The notes under the pieces: model-generated
The model's database searches: none
The model's input: the letters and a program-made list of their open reading frames with translations, nothing else
What the model was told of the DNA's origin: nothing
From: Echinometra lucunter
Lineage: Eukaryota > Echinodermata > Echinoidea > Camarodonta > Echinometridae
Reading direction: 5' to 3'
Length of the DNA stretch: 64,000 bases
Assembly: GCA_029962745.1 (NCBI GenBank)
Contig: CM057158.1
Coordinates: 14,561,173-14,625,172 of the forward strand
Made by a program: the position numbers and the translations under genes
Part shown: positions 44,155 through 56,990 of the stretch, piece by piece
Numbering within the stretch: the stretch's first letter is position 1
How the letters are laid out: each line of letters opens with the position of its first letter

Positions 44155-44954
44155 TTTTGATATAGAACCTATCGTTAATTGCAAATTAAGATGTGGTTAA
44201 CTGCAGAGATCTGAAGATAAGAGGTGAAGGATTGATTGAAGGACAGCAATTTTTTATTTCTGACACACCTTGAAAATCTGGATAACGGGACTCACTTGTG
44301 GTCTGAACCACTTTTGTTATTTCCCAGTATTCTCTGAAGTTATCTTGTGCTCAGATCTTAAGATTTCAACTTTAATGAAGGGCAAGTTTTAAGATGTTTG
44401 CAAACAGTTTTATTACCAAGGTCTATATCATATAGTAAGAAGGTCAGAAGTGTCTTGTGATGAACCACATTTGGATTCCACAATATCATTTTAAGTTTCA
44501 ATGTTACTTTCATGTATTACTTTAGGAATTTAAGAGCTAATTTCAGTAATTGATGAATACTCCGATGTTCACTTGCTGTTTGATACTAGATGATGGTGCA
44601 GTGCTGCACGCAATCTTTTAAAGATCATGCCACAGCATAAGGATAAGTATTTGTGCAGAATCATTCAATCTTTGATTTAAGTTTGCCACAACTCATATTA
44701 CCCAAAGTGTGTAGGGGTGGATCCAGCATTTTGTAAAATAAGGGAGTGTTCTGGAACCCCGCCTGACACCCCTATTTGCCCTTGCTGTACACTGAAGTGT
44801 ATACTGTATGTAGGAAAGCCTTTCTCGAAAACTTGATTTTGCCTTTAACCCGTTTACACTGTAATACACCATTCAGTTTTATGAATGATATAGTCTCCAT
44901 CCTATCTTATCTCATGTTTGATAACTGTTCAGTGATGATATCCAGGATTTGTAA
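44155..44954. other. unassigned AT-rich DNA
   Basis: No gene is seen. Text at about 44815-44940 is loosely repeated at 45060-45180 (TTTTGCCTTTAACC..., CATCTTATC), a diverged tandem duplication interrupted by the G-rich block. Confidence 0.4.
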
Positions 44955-44998
44955 TGGGGTGGGGGGGGGGAGGGTGGGGTGGGGGGGGGGGGAAGGGT
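44955..44998 (+). repeat. G-rich block, G-quadruplex-capable
   Basis: Runs of 10 and 12 G plus shorter G runs, separated by single A or T bases, satisfy the simple quadruplex rule many times over on the + strand. Confidence 0.85.
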
Positions 44999-47577
44999 CT
45001 GGAACTCCCATTATAAAAATGTTTATACCATCTTCCTCTGCTTATTGAATTGTTAAAGGCTTTTTTAAAGAGAGTATTTTGCCTTTAACCAATCATCACC
45101 TACACCATCTTGTTATACCCAGTGTAAATTTAGTCTCAATTTCATCTTATCATGACATTTCATACTTTCTAAATTTAGCCTTTCACTTCCAGACACCAAA
45201 TCGGCCATGACACATGTGGCCATTAGTCTAAGGAATTCAGACACTTTATTGAAAGGAATTTCTTCTCTGGTGCCACATTTTTATATGGAATGGGACCATG
45301 ATTGTCTTGTAATTTGTATTCTTTCAACAGGTATTTCTCTTACATCACATAATTATTTGAGAGTTCCTACAAGATAATTTGTCAAAAACAATATTTTATC
45401 AAAGATTTCTCATCTATTGAGAGCCACAAGGACATAAACTCTTTGTAGTATTATGAGTTGATGCCCTTTTGACTCTGATCTGTGTTCAGTCAAAATGCTA
45501 AAAATATCATGCACTATGAAGCAGCAAGCCCCTGTGGTTAACCTTGCATTTTTTTTAAAACGCGTAATTGAATGGTATATATGAGGCAGCAAAACAAAAC
45601 AAAAAAATCACTGAGGCAAAAAATTAGCTTTTCAGCTTTACGGCAGCAAAGATTGGTGGGACCAATCAGATTCATATCAAGTTGGGCCCCAAAGATGATG
45701 TCACACATTTGTCTGTGCAACTGTTGGCAAAACTCTCTTTTATTTGAGCGTGAAATATTATTGATGCGTAACTGTGCATCTGATCATAAGTGGTGCTTTT
45801 TCTCATGCCATGTGTGAACGCTAAAAAATGCAGGGATTTTCCATGGGGCTGGATATCTGAATGAACATTTATGCTTGAGTCAGCTTGACTAAAATGTGCA
45901 CTCCACTCCCTAAGGACTCCTTAGGGCTCATTTGGACATGTAGCAATACATGAGAACCATGTAAAAACAAAAAAAATTTAAAAAAAAACACCCCCACCCC
46001 CCCCCCCCCCAAAAAAAAAAGAAAATTGTGGTTTATAACAAAATATAGCACATTAGCTTTTAGTCAGGTCAAGAGAGAAGCAAAATTGAGTATGCTGCAG
46101 CATGCTACAGATTATTCTCAAGCAAGAATGGCGCAATGTGACTGGTCCAGGGACTATGCCACTGGTACCTGATTGGTCCATTCATCAATCACATCACTTG
46201 CACAGCTCGCCATCAGGCAAGGGTCTGACCATTGTGATGTCACTGTTCATGTCACTAAACCTCAGGGAAGCATGCCACGAAAACACTTTAAATAAATCTT
46301 AATTTTCTTTGACTAATACATTTTGCATCAAAAAAGTTTGGAGTTCATTGTCATTGCCAATAATCAAACTCTTCAATCATCTGCTTGATTTACATTTAAA
46401 AATTTTAGTCAGGTCAGGAGTGAGGATGAAGTAAACAAGGGTTAAAATGACACTTAAAAGTGACCAGAATTTCAGCATATTGGAACAGGATAAAATGTAT
46501 CTAAATCTTAACAAAAATAGTCACGTTATATCAAACTAAAAAACAAAATATCAATGGGAAGCTCAACTACATTAATTAATCAGCACCAGCAATGTTTTTA
46601 ATTCAGAAAAGGTTCTTTGACCCCTTGCAAATGTCTCAAACTCTCATGATATTTAGCCAGCGTGTGATTCACTTTCATGTTCAAACGTAAATCTCTGTAA
46701 AAACTGCTCTCTCAGCTCACTAACGCACATGCTGCGGTCTGATGTATGTAGTGACAGCTTGATTTGAATTCAAGTGAAAAGGGTTTAGATAATAAGACTA
46801 TTCAAAGTTTATACTTTGAGCTATTATTATCTTGTGAACCAGCCATTTTTGGTATTATTCTCTGATATCCCAAGAGTTTCAACGATACTAACCTCTTTCC
46901 ATACTTTTCCCCTTATTTAGATGAGACATGACAAAGGGAAATAGAGAAATTATTTCCTGTATTCGTTATTTTTTTACTTCATGAATAGACATCAGTGGCA
47001 ATGGAGTATATTGCATGGACTCTTTTGGTGTCATAGATGTAACTTAGATGATTTACATAACATTGTGCAATTTTTTATATACATATATTGAAGAAAAGGC
47101 TGGTCCTGGAGACTTTAGAGGTATGATAGGTGAGAATTAGTCTCCAAATATTAGCGGTGTTGTGGAATGAAAAAATGAAAATGATTATCTAAGCAGAGTC
47201 AGGAGTGCAGAAAAACTCGTCTCTTTTGTGCATGTGGTAATTGAAGATTAAAACGTACCCAGTATTTAGTAGAATCAGGGAAACCCTGGTAGAATAGTCT
47301 CCCGTTAGTCTTTTCATCTGTTTTCTTTGCAGAAGTAAAGTAAGGGTCTTCGTGAGTAGACCAGGCTGAATTTGGCAGTGACCTTTTGTGGTAACCCTGT
47401 GGGGATCATGACACATTAAGTCGATTAGAGAGATTTCCTCTTGGGCTCGGCGAAACCCTCGCTGCTCCATGCTCAGAAACTACGTAGAGAAGCGCGTCTT
47501 TTCAAGGCCGTCATAGCAAAACATTCCCGTCCAAAATAGAGCTGTGGTCCACAACTGAAAGATACATTGGAGATGAT
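44999..47577. other. unassigned AT-rich DNA
   Basis: No gene is seen. A CCAAT-type dyad GATTGGT-GGG-ACCAATC lies at 45651-45667, and further ATTGGTCC text is near 46170. A poly-C run (45997-46010) is flanked by poly-A. ATGCTGCAGCAT (about 46093) is a small palindrome. Confidence 0.4.
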
Positions 47578-47625
47578 GGGGGGGGGGGGGGGCAGGGGTG
47601 AGGGGGAGGGGGAAGCATGAGATCT
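47578..47625 (+). repeat. poly-G and G-rich block
   Basis: Fifteen consecutive G (47578-47592) are followed by CAGGGGTGAGGGGGAGGGGG, another quadruplex-capable stretch. Weakly G-rich text continues to about 47960. Confidence 0.85.
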
Positions 47626-48254
47626 AACGTTCATCCTGTATTGCCTAAGTGTTGCGTGAGTTCGTGTTCGAAGTGCATGGTAGTGGTTTGCGATGAGTGG
47701 TATGGTTACTGGGGGAAGTATGAGGTTTAGCGTTTATCCTGTATTGCACTGTGTTCAGTTCAGATGTCTCATGGGCTTGGATAGGTAGCAGAGGGGTGTG
47801 GAAGGGGGTTCATAAAGAGTAGGGGGAGTATAGCGTTACCATTTTGATACTTCGAAAGGGAGTGAAGGATACGCAAAAGAGGGTCAAACCATTTCACCTC
47901 AACAAGGATAGGGGAAATAGGTTGGGAAAAGGAGGGATGAGAAATAAGATGAGAAAGAAAGTGCACAAGTGGGGGAAAAAGGTATTCATATTATGTAGGC
48001 CTACTAAAAACTTTACCATGGATAAAGCAGTCATAAAAATTTTCAGAAGCAAAACAGTTAAATCTCTGGCTCAGGCTTTTTTCTTAGCTTCAGTTTGTTT
48101 TAGAAAGTGGAGTTAAAGTTGCAGTTTGTTTTTAGGTTAGGTTTAGAGTTAGCAAAAGGTGTTCAGTGAAGGGTTGGTGTTAAGAATTTGGTTAGTGGGT
48201 ATATTTGCAGCAAAATAATAATTGTCCCATAAGCATGTGTAATAGGCCTTCAGG

Positions 48255-48380
48255 CGTTGCAACGACTCAAGCTTTATATTATGTGCACTCAATTTCTCTG
48301 TACTCTATTCTGTATTTGTATTACGACATTGTGAACATGCATGCTTGAATGAATAAATGAATAAATGAAATAATTGATTG
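48255..48380 (+). mobile_element. possible LINE-type 3' tail
   Basis: TTCTGTATTTGTATTACGAC followed by a TGAATAAA-type reiteration (about 48347-48372) resembles the 3' end of non-LTR retrotransposons, which often finish in short AT-rich repeats. No reverse-transcriptase frame is upstream, so this would be a severely truncated copy. The call is weak. Confidence 0.25.
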
Positions 48381-51300
48381 GACATCAAAAGCCTGTGCGT
48401 GGAAACAGACATAAGTATGGTATTCTAGGCAATTGTATCATAGAGAAATATATATGTATATATCCTGACCCAAATTCATCTTGCAATATTTGTAACAGCA
48501 AATGAGTGATAGGAATATGAAGACAGAAACAGGAGCAGAAGAAAATGGATGAGGGGCAAGAAAGAGAAGTCTTTGGAGAAAACAGAGCAAAAGTTTACCT
48601 TTGGTAGAGTGCAGCTGGGATGAATGAATGAACGAATGATCAAAGATGATGAGAGAGGAAGGCATCACTATTAATACCAAGGTGTGAACGTATAAGCAAG
48701 CTGACATTTGGAGATAAGTACAAATTATCCTTGTGTCTACTTGCGCTATTTTCTCTGCAAGAGATGATCATCATGAAATCCGCTGCCTCGTTCGATAGTG
48801 GATCATTTGTGCAAATATCAGTACATTAGCTGAGTGGCAAAGGGATGTTAGCCAATATCCTTAGTCTTACATAGATCTAATTCCTTTCTGGCACTCAGGA
48901 GATTTTTTTTTCTTTCTTGTCTTTTGGAAGAGAACTCCTCCATGGAATTGTTTGTGAAATGGAGATTTTTGTTTGGTGTTCAAACATGAGAAAGATTGCA
49001 GATTATACAGAGTCCTATGGATAGTGGAATTCTCAGATGTGAATTGAGAGAAGATGGAAGATTTTGAAGAGAGATATCGACTGGTAGGAGGAGGGAGACT
49101 GACAGTCAGAGAAGGAGGGGGGGGGGCAGATATCAGCAGAACTAACTCATCTTTATAGTTGAAGATAAAGAAAGAGACAAGGACAAAGAAAATGGAGCAT
49201 GAAAAGACTGTCCAAGTAAGGGAAGAGCAAGGACGTAAGCTCTTGAAAGCTAAGAAAAAATTTTTGAAAGAGAGCTGTTGAAGTGAAGGGTCCTTATTTG
49301 AACTTGTTATATCAATGCTTAATTTACATTTGCTCTGGGCACTGAATGAAAGATTGGTCTATGGTTTTCCATGCGATTTTTGGGGCATCTTTAGGTGGGT
49401 ATGGGCTACAATGTTTGTGTTCACATTATCTATGAGTATCATGCCATGTTTTATATTGGCCGTTGGAGGCAGGCCTTGGTGAATCTTTACAGAGGCTACT
49501 CAGAGATTATACAGAAACCATGGAATTTCAGTACATTTGCTGTGCAGCCTCCTCAAAACAAAACAAAATTGTAGAGGCCTTGAAGCCCATGAATCTACGA
49601 AAATCTCACGGCCGCCTCTTGCCTCCGCAGAGTCCGCACGGAGACCACATTGAAAAGGGAATATGGGCAAGATACAGGCTCCGTAGACTAATTGCAGGCC
49701 AAATAGTAAACTGGGCAAAAGATTTGAGCATGGATAATCAGTTTAAAAATTCCTTGCCAGTATCTGGAGCTGTCTTTTTCCTATCTTTCTGTTCTTTAAC
49801 TTTGTGTGGTAAATGTATAAGTCATGTCATCATGGACATGGAAAGACATGTAAGGAACTTTTATGTACAAGTTTGGTAGGCCCTTAACAGCTATTCGTGA
49901 GATTTTTTTGCATTTAGATGGTCAGTAACAAGATACTAGCAAAATTAAGATGCTCTGAAGTCTTTTCCTCATCAGGTTGAGTATTCAACATATGAAAGAT
50001 GAAAAATATTTGTGATCTCCGGTCAGTGCTTATTAGCCTGTTTTTCATTCCAATTAATTGGAAAATTGGAGTGTCTCTCTTTGACAGTCCTTGACACTGT
50101 CTACATCTGATCAAATGCAAAATTTTGGCATTCACAGTTTAATGTGTGAAATGGGAGTTCTTGACTTCTGTAGAGTTAGAGACTTTGGCATCAGCTTTAG
50201 AAGTTAGGGTTAGACACCATGATACAAGCCAATTTGGACAGGACAACCAGAAAGGGACCGAACTTGAGGATTATTATCAGATACCTATAGGGAGCATTAT
50301 TCCCATCATACCTAGTCATATATATTTTTGTTCCGTTTTTTTCTTCACCAGTGTTTTGAATACATGCAACTGACAGTGCTGCTCAAGCTATTGTTAATTA
50401 ATGACCAATTTTCACTTTCACTGGTGTGCCCCTGGGAAGATTCATACAGGATTTTGTCACCGATTTAGGCAGAAATCTGGAGGCTGCTGCTTGGTCCAGA
50501 CTCCACCTTGAAAGGTGATATTAATCTATGGTTAACCAATAATCCCAGGAGCATTACTGTCAAGTTATGAATCCATACTTAATAGAAGTAGATAGGAATT
50601 TGATTACGTGGATTCTTGTGAGGGTCATATTACAGATTGGCAACTCTCATGTGTAGTCAAAGATGCCAGCAGTTCCTTTTTGCAGTATTTTATACTGTTT
50701 TTTTATAAAAAAAATACTGCAGGTTTTATGGAAAACAATTGTTCCCAAAATTGTATTGCTACACCTGTATGTTGCAGAAAAGGTGAAAATACCATTTTTC
50801 CACCCAAAATACTCCCCTCCCCTAACCTCAGAATACTGCAGTGCTTTTTACAAGGTTGGCATCCCTGTCTAGTTCAAAGTGTAGGGTCTATGGATTCTAA
50901 CTTACTAGTAATTATCATCTTTTTGTGTGAGAGGGAAAGCGATCATCCATCAAAAAAAACTTTGGGCTGCATGTTTTGTTTTCATGCAGAGCAGCAATTC
51001 TGGATAGGAGGGTGAGAAGTAGGAGGAGAAGGAGGAAGAGGAGGAGGAGAGAGGAGGAGTTGGGGGGGGGGTACATCTAACATTACATCCACGGGCAAAT
51101 GGTTCCTTGGCTCAATGCCAAGTTTGTTGATGTTAAAGGATTACAATGCCTCTCTAGCTCTCCCCTTGTCTTTTCATCCCGACATGATTCATAATGAGAA
51201 GTGACATGATGAAGAGGCAATGATTTGGGAATGCTAATTTCTGCTACATGCCCAAGTCACATTCATGGTTAGTCTCTGGTTTACAAGAGTTTTATTGCAT

Positions 51301-52544
51301 TTTGGAAGTTAATGCCAGTATTATCTTGGTTCAGTAGTAACTATTTATGAACTACATGTATATGGTTATTAAAACAAAAATACATTTTTTATGATATAAT
51401 ACAGCACAAGTTAATGCACATGTCCTTTTCCACCCTTTGAAACCTGTTACAAGAAATGTTTTTGTGGCTGAATGTCAAAAAGGGTTAAGCATTCTGGACT
51501 TGGTGTAGAGCAAAGTGATTCTAAAATCGTCAGTATCAATCTGCTAATAGAGACAGAAGGACTTTAGATCAGCAAAATTGTATGAATTTATGCCCTTCTG
51601 AAATTAGCTTTTTAGGTCTGAAATGAGTCCACGGTGGACTTGAGTCACTTGACCCCCTTTGGCAGTGTGTATGAAACTGTTATGAATGCTTCATCAAGTT
51701 ATCCCTGCATTTGAAAGGGTTTTTAACATTGTCTTTTCCATCAAAATCATCATCTTCTCTAGTTAATGATGTGTCACAAACGGGCACCAGGTAATCTAGA
51801 TCATGGTCAAACTGTCATTTTCGATAATGTCACACGCCCGCCCTCGCTATCGCCAACGGTTGTCAGCGAAATTGATCCAATTATACCCATGAAATAAATG
51901 AATGTTGTTAACCTATTTTTTTTCCTCTGAGTTGAAAAATGAGGGTATGGTCATGTCAGCTTTGTTTGGGCTGCCCTAGAACTCGTCAGAAATGAGACTT
52001 CTATATTGCCCCTAACCATAGCAGCGTCATCATGCATGTCCTCTTGAAATTGATATTCTAGTTGATTACTTGGCCAAGCGTGGCAGGTAGAGAGAACTCT
52101 GGAAATTTACCAGAAATTTATTGGTGCGTTGCACTACAAATTTAGAATGGCTGGACTCATTTGCTCATGGAATACAAATGGAATGAGGCGTGACAAATTT
52201 AAAGGGAAGGGTTTTTTTTTTTTATAGTATGATATAGTTTATTGGTTCATGTTGCTTACTGAGAACTTGAAAATTTTCTTGTTGTATGATATGCAAATAA
52301 GGGTGCCCGAGTGTCTTTTTAAGGAAACTTATGCTGGTTCCTGGTTGTTGGACATCATCTTTAGAGGCACTGTGTCAGGACCCTTGACAATCGAGTTGAC
52401 TCCCATTAACTTCCTGTGCATGCTTGCTTCTAACGAACCTCCCGTGATTAAGGACTTGACAGTACAATGTAGGTGATGGGAGAGGGATCACACATTGAAT
52501 GTGATTGCAGACTCTACAGGGAATAATGGGATGCACGATCCCAG
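48381..52544. other. unassigned DNA
   Basis: No gene is supported in 4.2 kb. A 138-codon frame (49463-49879) includes a CpG-bearing patch at 49590-49660 (CTCACGGCCGCC, GTCCGCACGG) but no domain. A 135-codon frame (50608-51015) is likewise featureless. A purine-rich block lies at 51010-51070. Confidence 0.4.
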
Positions 52545-52925
52545 GGCATCTTCCAGTCTCTCTCTCTTTCTCTCTCTCTTTCTCTGTCTTGCTCTCTTTT
52601 TCTCTCTCTTGCTCTCTTTTTCTCTCTCTCCTCAGTTCCTCTCTCCCTCTCCAGTCACTCTCCTTCCCAGTCTCTCTCCCACTTCCCATTCTCTCTCTAT
52701 CTTTCCAGTCTGTCTTTCTTCCTCCCCATCTATTCTTTTTTTCTCTCCCTTTCAGCCTATCTCTTCTCTTCCTCCATTTTCTCTTTATCTCTATTCCCTG
52801 TCTCTACCTCCTTTTGCTCTTTCTAATTTCTCCTTCCAGTGTTTCTCTCTTTCCTACTCTCTCTCTCTCTCTCCCTTCCTATCCATCTGATCCAGCTGTT
52901 CCATCTTTCTGCTTTTCTTTGTATG
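52545..52925. repeat. pyrimidine-rich (CT)n tract
   Basis: Nearly 400 bp of CT-rich sequence (TCTCTCTTTCTC, CTCCCTCTCC). Serine/leucine/phenylalanine-rich frames of 131 and 189 codons across it are artefacts. The 250 bp after it (52930-53180) is non-repetitive with ATCAATCAATGG and several ATTA cores. Confidence 0.85.
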
Positions 52926-53984
52926 TGCAGAGAAGTGATGAATCATTATTGAGAGTAGCCAGCGTACTAAACGGCCTTGTCCCATTTCTGTGGAATCCCC
53001 TATCAAACACCCATCAAACTGTTGGCTTTCTCTCCCCCTGCATCAATCAATGGCAAAGCTTAAAGGGGCGCTAATGGCTGTTAACCTTTCAGCCCCTGTG
53101 CTAATTCATAATCGATGGCCCATGTTCCCCCAATGCCTCCCTCTTAACATCACCATTGTCATTAGGCTGAAAGTCATCAGGAATTTCTGAAGGTCGTCTT
53201 CCTGGGTTACGCTCTTTCTGAACGTTGAATGTACGCATGACTTCAATTTCGTATTGGCAGTAGCTTCATTGCTAATTTCATGCGTTCTTTGAATTACTTG
53301 CATCTATTTCATTTTATCTACCCTGTTCGGACATAGATGGTTCTTTGCTTATTTTTTCTCCAAAGTTTGTTGTAATTTCTGTTCTCATCTCTCTCTTGCT
53401 CTTTTGCCTTGTCCTATGACACTGAAGAAGAGTGCTCCTTTTCATATTTCGTAACATGCATATGAATTTTACGATTATAAATTATACATTGATGTTTGTA
53501 TTGAGATGAACATTTAAATATTATCATGAAAAAAAATTGTTATAATATTTTCATTTCTGTTTATAAACTTTTTGGCACCACATTGTTTGCAGTTACATTC
53601 TTTTGACATTTTGGTGGGTTTTTTTTTTTTTCAAATGCAAGTCAAGTTTGAGCAAGGAGTTATCAGCAGACAACACTCCTTGGTTTGAGTGTGTTCCACA
53701 TTAGAATGCACAGTTGTACCTTCAGCTGATGAATCAGTAATAATCTCCTTTCCCCAGGTACATAGGATAATTCTTTTTTTTTTTTTTATCGTTGTTTGCT
53801 GATGGTATCCATTTTTATTTCTATTTTTGGCTTATTGCCAGATAATGATTTCACACCTTTTTTTCCTCGTTTACTTTTTAATGAATGATTTCTTGTGTAA
53901 TTCCATTTTTTAAAGCTGTGTCATTTCCTTCTTTCCCCTGATACATCTTTCCATTTTCTCATCTCTCTCTTTCTCTCTCCACCT

Positions 53985-54018
53985 TCATGCCCTTAACCTC
54001 TCTCCATCTTATCCTTGC

Positions 54019-54058
<40 letters not shown>

Positions 54059-54165
54059 TTCTCTCTCTCCCCCCCCTCTCTCTTACTGTCTTCCTCACTT
54101 GCTGTCTTCCTCACTTGCTCTTTCTCTCTCTCTCTCCCTCCCCTATTTCTTGTTAGGTAATTTCT
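53985..54165. repeat. (CT)n tract
   Basis: CT repeats include about 16 uninterrupted CT units near 54022-54053 and a 17-bp tandem (CTGTCTTCCTCACTTG twice) at about 54087-54120. 53190-53984 before it holds only AT-rich DNA with poly-T runs. Confidence 0.85.
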
Positions 54166-54389
54166 GTTTTTCTTGTTAGACCTTCATCCATTTACCTTTC
54201 ACTTGCTTTCTCCTTTATGCTCTCTTATCTTATTTCTTTCTTTATCCCACCTTTTCTCTCTCTCTTCCCCTCAGTTTAATTTCATGTTCCTTATATCTTT
54301 TCCTCACATTTCTAGCTTTTCTCTATCTACCCTTTGCTTTCTTTTATTTCTCCCCCCTCTTTACCTCATTCCATCTTCTTATGCACCCC

Positions 54390-55640
54390 ACCTATCATCC
54401 ATCCATCCATCCATCCATCCATCCATCCATCCATCCATCCATCCATCCATCCATCCATCCATCTCTCTATCCATCCATCCACATTTGTGCCTATTTATAG
54501 TTACCTCTTTCTCTTCATGGTGGCCCCTTCTAAATGCAGCATTTGTCAGCCCTATTTCACCCATACCTTGGCTTTACATCAGAGTCAATTTTACTACTGG
54601 ACAATTAGAAAGATTGCTACCTCATGCATACAGTCTTTTTAATCCCCACACCTATCATCCATCCATCCATCCATCCATCCATCCATCCATCCATCCATCC
54701 ATCTCTCTATCCATCCATCCACATTTGTGCCTATTCCCAGTTAACCCCTTCCTCTTCATGGTGGTCCCTTCTAATTGTAGCATTTGTCAGCCCTATTTCA
54801 CCCATACCTTTGCTTTACATCAGAGTCAATTTTGCTACTGGACAATTAGAAAGATTGCTACCTCATGCAGTCTTTTTAATCCTCCACACCTGTCATCCAT
54901 CCATCCATCCATCCATCCATCCATCCATCCATCTATCCATCCATCCATCCATCCATCCATCCATCCATCCATCCATCCATCCATCCATCCATCCATCTAT
55001 CCACCTATCCATCCATCCGCCTTTGTGCCTATTTCCAGTTACCCCTTCCTCTTCATGGTGGCCCCTTCTAAATGCAGCATTTGTCAGCCCTATTTCACCC
55101 ATACCTTGGCTTTACATCAGAGTCAATTTTACTACTGGACAATTAGAAAGATTGCTACCTCATGCATACAGTCTTTTTAATCCTCCACACCTATCATCCA
55201 TCCATCCATCCATCCATCCATCCACCTATCCATCCATCCGCTTTTGTGCCTATTCCCAGTTCCCCCTTCCTCTTCATGGTGGCCCCTTCTAAATGCAGCA
55301 TTCGTCAGCCCTATTTCACCCATACCTTGGCTTTACATCAGAGTCAATTTTACTACTGGACAATTAGAAAGATTGCTACCTCATGCGTACAGTCTTTTTA
55401 ATCCCCACATCTATCGTCCCATCAATCCTTCCATCAATCCTTCCATCCATCCACACTTGATTTTTTTTTTCTTTTTCTATTACCCCTTCCCTCCTCTCAC
55501 CCTCGATGGCCCCTTCCAAACGCAGCAACTGTCAGCCCTATTTCACCTTCACCTTGGCTTTGCATTAGAGTCTAAATTTTGCTACTGGATGATGAGGGAG
55601 ATCCCACTGGTAATCGCAGTTTCGCACCCACAGGAAATCG
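54390..55640 (+). repeat. composite satellite: ATCC blocks alternating with a ~165-bp unit
   Basis: Four nearly identical units (GTGCCTATT... through TTCATGGTGGYCCCTTCTAA, GACAATTAGAAAGATTGCTA to TTTTTAATCC) follow blocks of pure ATCC repeats at about 54395, 54655, 54893 and 55194. A diverged fifth unit runs from about 55455. Unit-to-unit spacing is 240, 298 and 221 bp, the differences coming from ATCC block length. The tetranucleotide keeps long frames open (335 and 222 codons + strand, 61-69 minus), which are not genes. The near identity of units points to recent expansion. Confidence 0.9.
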
Positions 55641-55715
55641 TAAAATGCAGGGAGGGGGGCAAGAGTCAGTGGAGGTAGTCTTTCACCCCCAGAACCATTT
55701 CTCAATATGTGTTCA

Positions 55716-55915
55716 GCGTAGAGGTGCTGTGGTCTAATGGATAAGCCATACTGTTTACCACATGTTATGGGGTTTACATCCCGCTGTAGCACTAATGTCC
55801 TGTGGCAAGGCATTTATCTAAATTTTCCACTCTTGACCCAGGTGAGGTAAGTCTTTGGAAGAATTACTCCTTGAAATGTACTGTGCACTGATAATGGTGG
55901 CAAGAGCCACCTTGG
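55716..55915 (+). mobile_element. tRNA-derived SINE
   Basis: GTGCTGTGGTCTAATGGATA is a good tRNA-type start with A-box TGGTCTAATGG. GGTTTACATCC is a decayed B-box, and GTAGCAC can pair imperfectly with GTGCTGT as an acceptor stem. The SINE body follows (TGTCCTGTGGCAAGGCATTT, CTTGACCCAGGTGAG, TACTCCTTGAAATG). The intact head makes it the best SINE here. The eroded B-box argues against a functional tRNA gene. A sixth partial satellite unit (TTGGCTTTACATCACAGTC, 55911-55960) abuts its right edge. Confidence 0.7.
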
Positions 55916-55960
55916 CTTTACATCACAGTCGATTTTGCTACTGGACAATTAGAAAGATAA

Positions 55961-56285
55961 TTACACACCTCTTTGGATGCCAATATCATATGATATACAT
56001 GTATTCTACACAAAAATGAAGAAAGTGTTGTTATTAGAACATTAAAAAAACCCTGAAGGTTAAGCTAAAGTATTTGTGAATGATTTATCATACCATTGTT
56101 TCATTGTAATATAACAAGAAATAAAAGTAAAAGCATACTGGAAATGGTATTCATTGACAGATACTTCACATGTAGTGATGGGGGGGGGGGGGGGGGGGGC
56201 TGGGGGCATGGATCACATATGGCTTATTGTGGTCTGATGAGTAGACTAACTAGGGAAACACTAAGCATATATCAAACCTCAAATA
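55961..56285. other. unassigned DNA with 20-base poly-G
   Basis: The longest homopolymer of the window, 20 G, is at 56180-56199. Nothing else is recognisable. Confidence 0.6.
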
Positions 56286-56990
56286 TATGATTGCCTATGA
56301 CCCTGTTCAAGGCTACTGAACTATAAATATCCAGGATAGACTATTGACTGGGAGAGTAATGTGATGTCTAGTGAGCACCAGTGAGTCCCCCAAAGTTGAT
56401 GAGCTCATGCCCCCTCCCCTTCCCCTCCTTCTCCCCCTCCCCCTTCCCCCTTCCCCTCCTCTCCATCATTTTGATACATTCACTTTTTACAAAGAGGTAT
56501 TAAACAGCCTGTGCAGTTATATACAATACGATTGCAATGTCATCCAAAATAAGCACATGTATATGATAGCCCATGACCTTATTCAAGGCTACTGAGCTAT
56601 AAATATCCAGGATAGACTATTGACTGGGAAGGTAATGTTATGTCTAGTGAGCTCCAGTGAGTCCCCCAAAGTTGATGAGTACATGTCCCCCCCCCCCCCC
56701 CTTCATCATGCAAGGCATATTCCCTTTCACAAGGCACTAACAGGCTGTGCAGTTATGTACAGTGCAATTGCAATTTCAACCCAAATAATCATTTGATAGC
56801 TCATGACCTTATTCAAGGCTACTGAGCTATAAATACCCAGTATAGACTATTGACTGTAACATCTCCTAAACAAGCTATTGTGAGAGTAGTGAGCTTCATA
56901 AAAAGATGAGATGAGCCCCCCCCCCCCCCCCCCTCCCTCCAATAAATGACCTGTGCTGCTTCATGAAGCAATAACAACCATTTGTAAAGA
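56286..56990 (+). repeat. three-copy tandem repeat carrying C-rich tracts
   Basis: The phrase CATGACCTTATTCAAGGCTA, CTGAGCTATAAATATCCAGG and TAGACTATTGACTG recurs at about 56290, 56565 and 56795 (spacing near 278 and 230 bp). Each copy includes a C-rich tract after a GATGAG phrase: mixed CCCCTT in copy 1, 15 C at 56687-56701 in copy 2, 18 C at 56916-56933 in copy 3. Copies are clearly diverged, so the duplication is older than the ATCC satellite. Confidence 0.75.

Noticed and set aside
44815..45180. Loose duplication around the G-rich block
   Set aside because: Similarity is limited to a few short phrases, too weak to define an element.
49463..49879. 138-codon frame with opposing 72-codon frame
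   Set aside because: It has a CpG-bearing patch but no domain, no convincing start and no splice sites that define an exon.
52495..53074. 131- and 189-codon frames
   Set aside because: They are translation of a (CT)n tract in two overlapping frames.
54173..55292. 335- and 222-codon open frames (Pro-Ser-Ile-His repeats)
   Set aside because: They are produced by ATCC tetranucleotide repeats, which are stop-free in every frame, and by tandem copies of a satellite unit. No domain and no splice context.
55716..55800. Possible tRNA gene
   Set aside because: The A-box is good but the B-box (GGTTTACATCC) and acceptor pairing are eroded, and a SINE body follows. It is a tRNA-derived SINE head.
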